Of a stretch of 38,680 nt of DNA, positions 37,806 through 38,680 are shown piece by piece; position 1 is the stretch's first letter, and every line of letters begins with the position of its first letter. A program made the position numbers and the translations under genes. The notes below the pieces were generated by a model. It did not search any database. It saw only the letters and a program-made list of their open reading frames with translations, and was not told the DNA's origin. Source of the DNA: Paraglaciecola mesophila KMM 241 (GTDB lineage: Bacteria > Pseudomonadota > Gammaproteobacteria > Enterobacterales > Alteromonadaceae); contig NZ_BAEP01000025.1 of NCBI RefSeq assembly GCF_000315015.1, positions 1 through 38,680 of the forward strand, read 5' to 3'.

Positions 37806-37834
37806 AAAGCGAGCCATTTGGCTCGCTTTTTTGT
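37806..37834 (+). terminator. Intrinsic terminator of gcvP
   Basis: AAAGCGAGCCA and TGGCTCGCTTT form an 11-bp stem with a very short loop, followed by a T-run. Confidence 0.85.
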
Positions 37835-37918
37835 GTTTTGTACAATAGGCAAAAATTCTAATTTAAGAGGTGACCGCTTTGTGACATAAGCGGTCGTAAA
37901 ATCGGTATTCGACTAATT

Positions 37919-38680
37919 TTATTTGTCGCTAGTATGAGCAATCTTGTCCAAACGCTCACTTTCAAAGGCAAGACGTTCTAGTGATTCATACCCTCGGCAT
38001 GCCAAACATGAAGCAGATAGAATTATACTGCTCACAATATACGATAGTAGAATAGCCATGTGTTCATTTATTTTTTGATATTCTGCACGATGAGCTACTC
38101 CTGAACGGAGTTTATAATATCTCTTTATAGTGGTTTTCAACGAATCATAACTTTGAAGTTCATCGATATCTACCAACTGCATATTTAAGTCCCCATACAT
38201 AAATAATGAGGCAATTCCTTTGGCATTTCGTTCTGTTATTTCATCAGTCGTAATGGTAAAAAAGCATTCCAAGCATGACCATAGTTTAAGAAATGAAGAA
38301 GCTAGACATCCATCAGATTGCGCCTCACTGAACCAGTAGAGTGATTTTTCAATAGCTTGTTCCAATTCATTCTTGGAAACTTTATTCGATAAATAAGTTA
38401 GTTTTTGAAATAGTTCCTCTACGTTAAACTGTTGTAAGCGCTCAGTTGTTAAAGGAAAATCACGCCGAGGACTTGCCGATTCTAATGTATGTAAGCCTCC
38501 ACTACTCGACCAACCTACTAAAAAACTATCTTGGTACTGAAAGGAGTTTTTACTTCTAAGTTTAATGTGGGTATTGGAAAAACCACCTTTAACATGAGAG
38601 CAAATTAGAACCTTGAGAATAGACAGATTCAATGTAGCTCTATGTTTATACTTATCTAACGCAACTGCCTTGCTGCCTCT
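37919..38680 (-). CDS. Apea-like HEPN domain protein (5' end outside window)
   Basis: A frame of 237 residues can be read from TTG at 38632, but the 16 codons upstream to the window edge are also open, so the gene is incomplete at its N-terminus and the TTG is probably internal. The C-terminal half is helical and fits the Apea-like HEPN domain: SSFLKLWSCLECFF, then KTTIKRYYKLRSGVAHRAEY with the R-x4-H motif (codons at 38090-38107) that forms the RNase site in active HEPN proteins. Here the usual asparagine after Arg is Ser. The gene is AT-richer than its neighbours, hinting at transfer. Such proteins are often anti-phage or toxin ribonucleases; that role is inferred. Confidence 0.65.
   Translation of the reverse strand, partial: RGSKAVALDKYKHRATLNLSILKVLICSHVKGGFSNTHIKLRSKNSFQYQDSFLVGWSSSGGLHTLESASPRRDFPLTTERLQQFNVEELFQKLTYLSNKVSKNELEQAIEKSLYWFSEAQSDGCLASSFLKLWSCLECFFTITTDEITERNAKGIASLFMYGDLNMQLVDIDELQSYDSLKTTIKRYYKLRSGVAHRAEYQKINEHMAILLSYIVSSIILSASCLACRGYESLERLAFESERLDKIAHTSDK

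Overview
The window reads as a chromosome segment of a marine gammaproteobacterium of the Alteromonadales, most likely Glaciecola/Paraglaciecola-like. This is an inference from the moderate GC content, the E. coli-like order of the yibN-grxC-secB-gpsA // gpmI-envC-yibQ block, and genes such as DUF3081 and the gcvTHP layout. It is mostly ordinary core genome. No transposase, tRNA, rRNA, CRISPR array or prophage gene was seen.

Layout. 1-2409: end of a MarR-type regulator, then an HlyD-family adaptor and a DUF2955/FUSC-like membrane protein (a small efflux operon), closed by a terminator shared with the convergent pgi. 2486-5164 (minus): tal then pgi, sugar-phosphate metabolism, with a tal promoter overlapped by a perfect palindrome. 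5391-6869: a degenerate macrodomain protein, a 31-bp tandem repeat, and yaaA. 6974-9156: a small Cro/C1-type regulator divergent from two exported proteins (a His-rich small protein and a DUF2145 protein). 9359-9802: a YiaA/B-type membrane protein.

9935-15922 is a cell-envelope and redox block: gpsA, secB, grxC and a membrane rhodanese on the minus strand; gpmI, envC and a YibQ-type deacetylase-fold protein on the plus strand. A terminator-like hairpin lies inside the envC signal-peptide codons. 15976-19432 holds a DUF808 membrane protein, ChaB, a secreted beta-lactamase-fold hydrolase and a DUF3081 protein. 19454-22972 is a 1172-residue soluble multi-PAS hybrid histidine kinase. 23236-27787 has an LpxL-like acyltransferase, a TcpQ-domain membrane protein and glnE.

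27862-31305 has a GIY-YIG protein, a BrxR/CapW-like WYL regulator without neighbouring defence genes, a hemolysin III/TrhA protein and a GspA/ExeA-type AAA ATPase. The 738-bp stretch to 32043 holds a small membrane-protein gene that appears to be broken by an 11-bp tandem duplication. 32044-37764 is a LysR regulator divergent from the glycine cleavage genes gcvT, gcvH and gcvP; gcvP is separated from gcvTH by a terminator and preceded by a long perfect hairpin. The right edge (37919-38680) is AT-rich and carries an incomplete Apea-like HEPN gene, the most probable accessory or defence gene here.

No complete new system is proven. The items most worth a second look are the 11-bp repeat gene, the orphan WYL regulator with a perfect inverted repeat beside a GIY-YIG gene, the hairpin in envC, the Cro/C1-His-rich-DUF2145 locus, the degenerate macrodomain and the edge HEPN gene.
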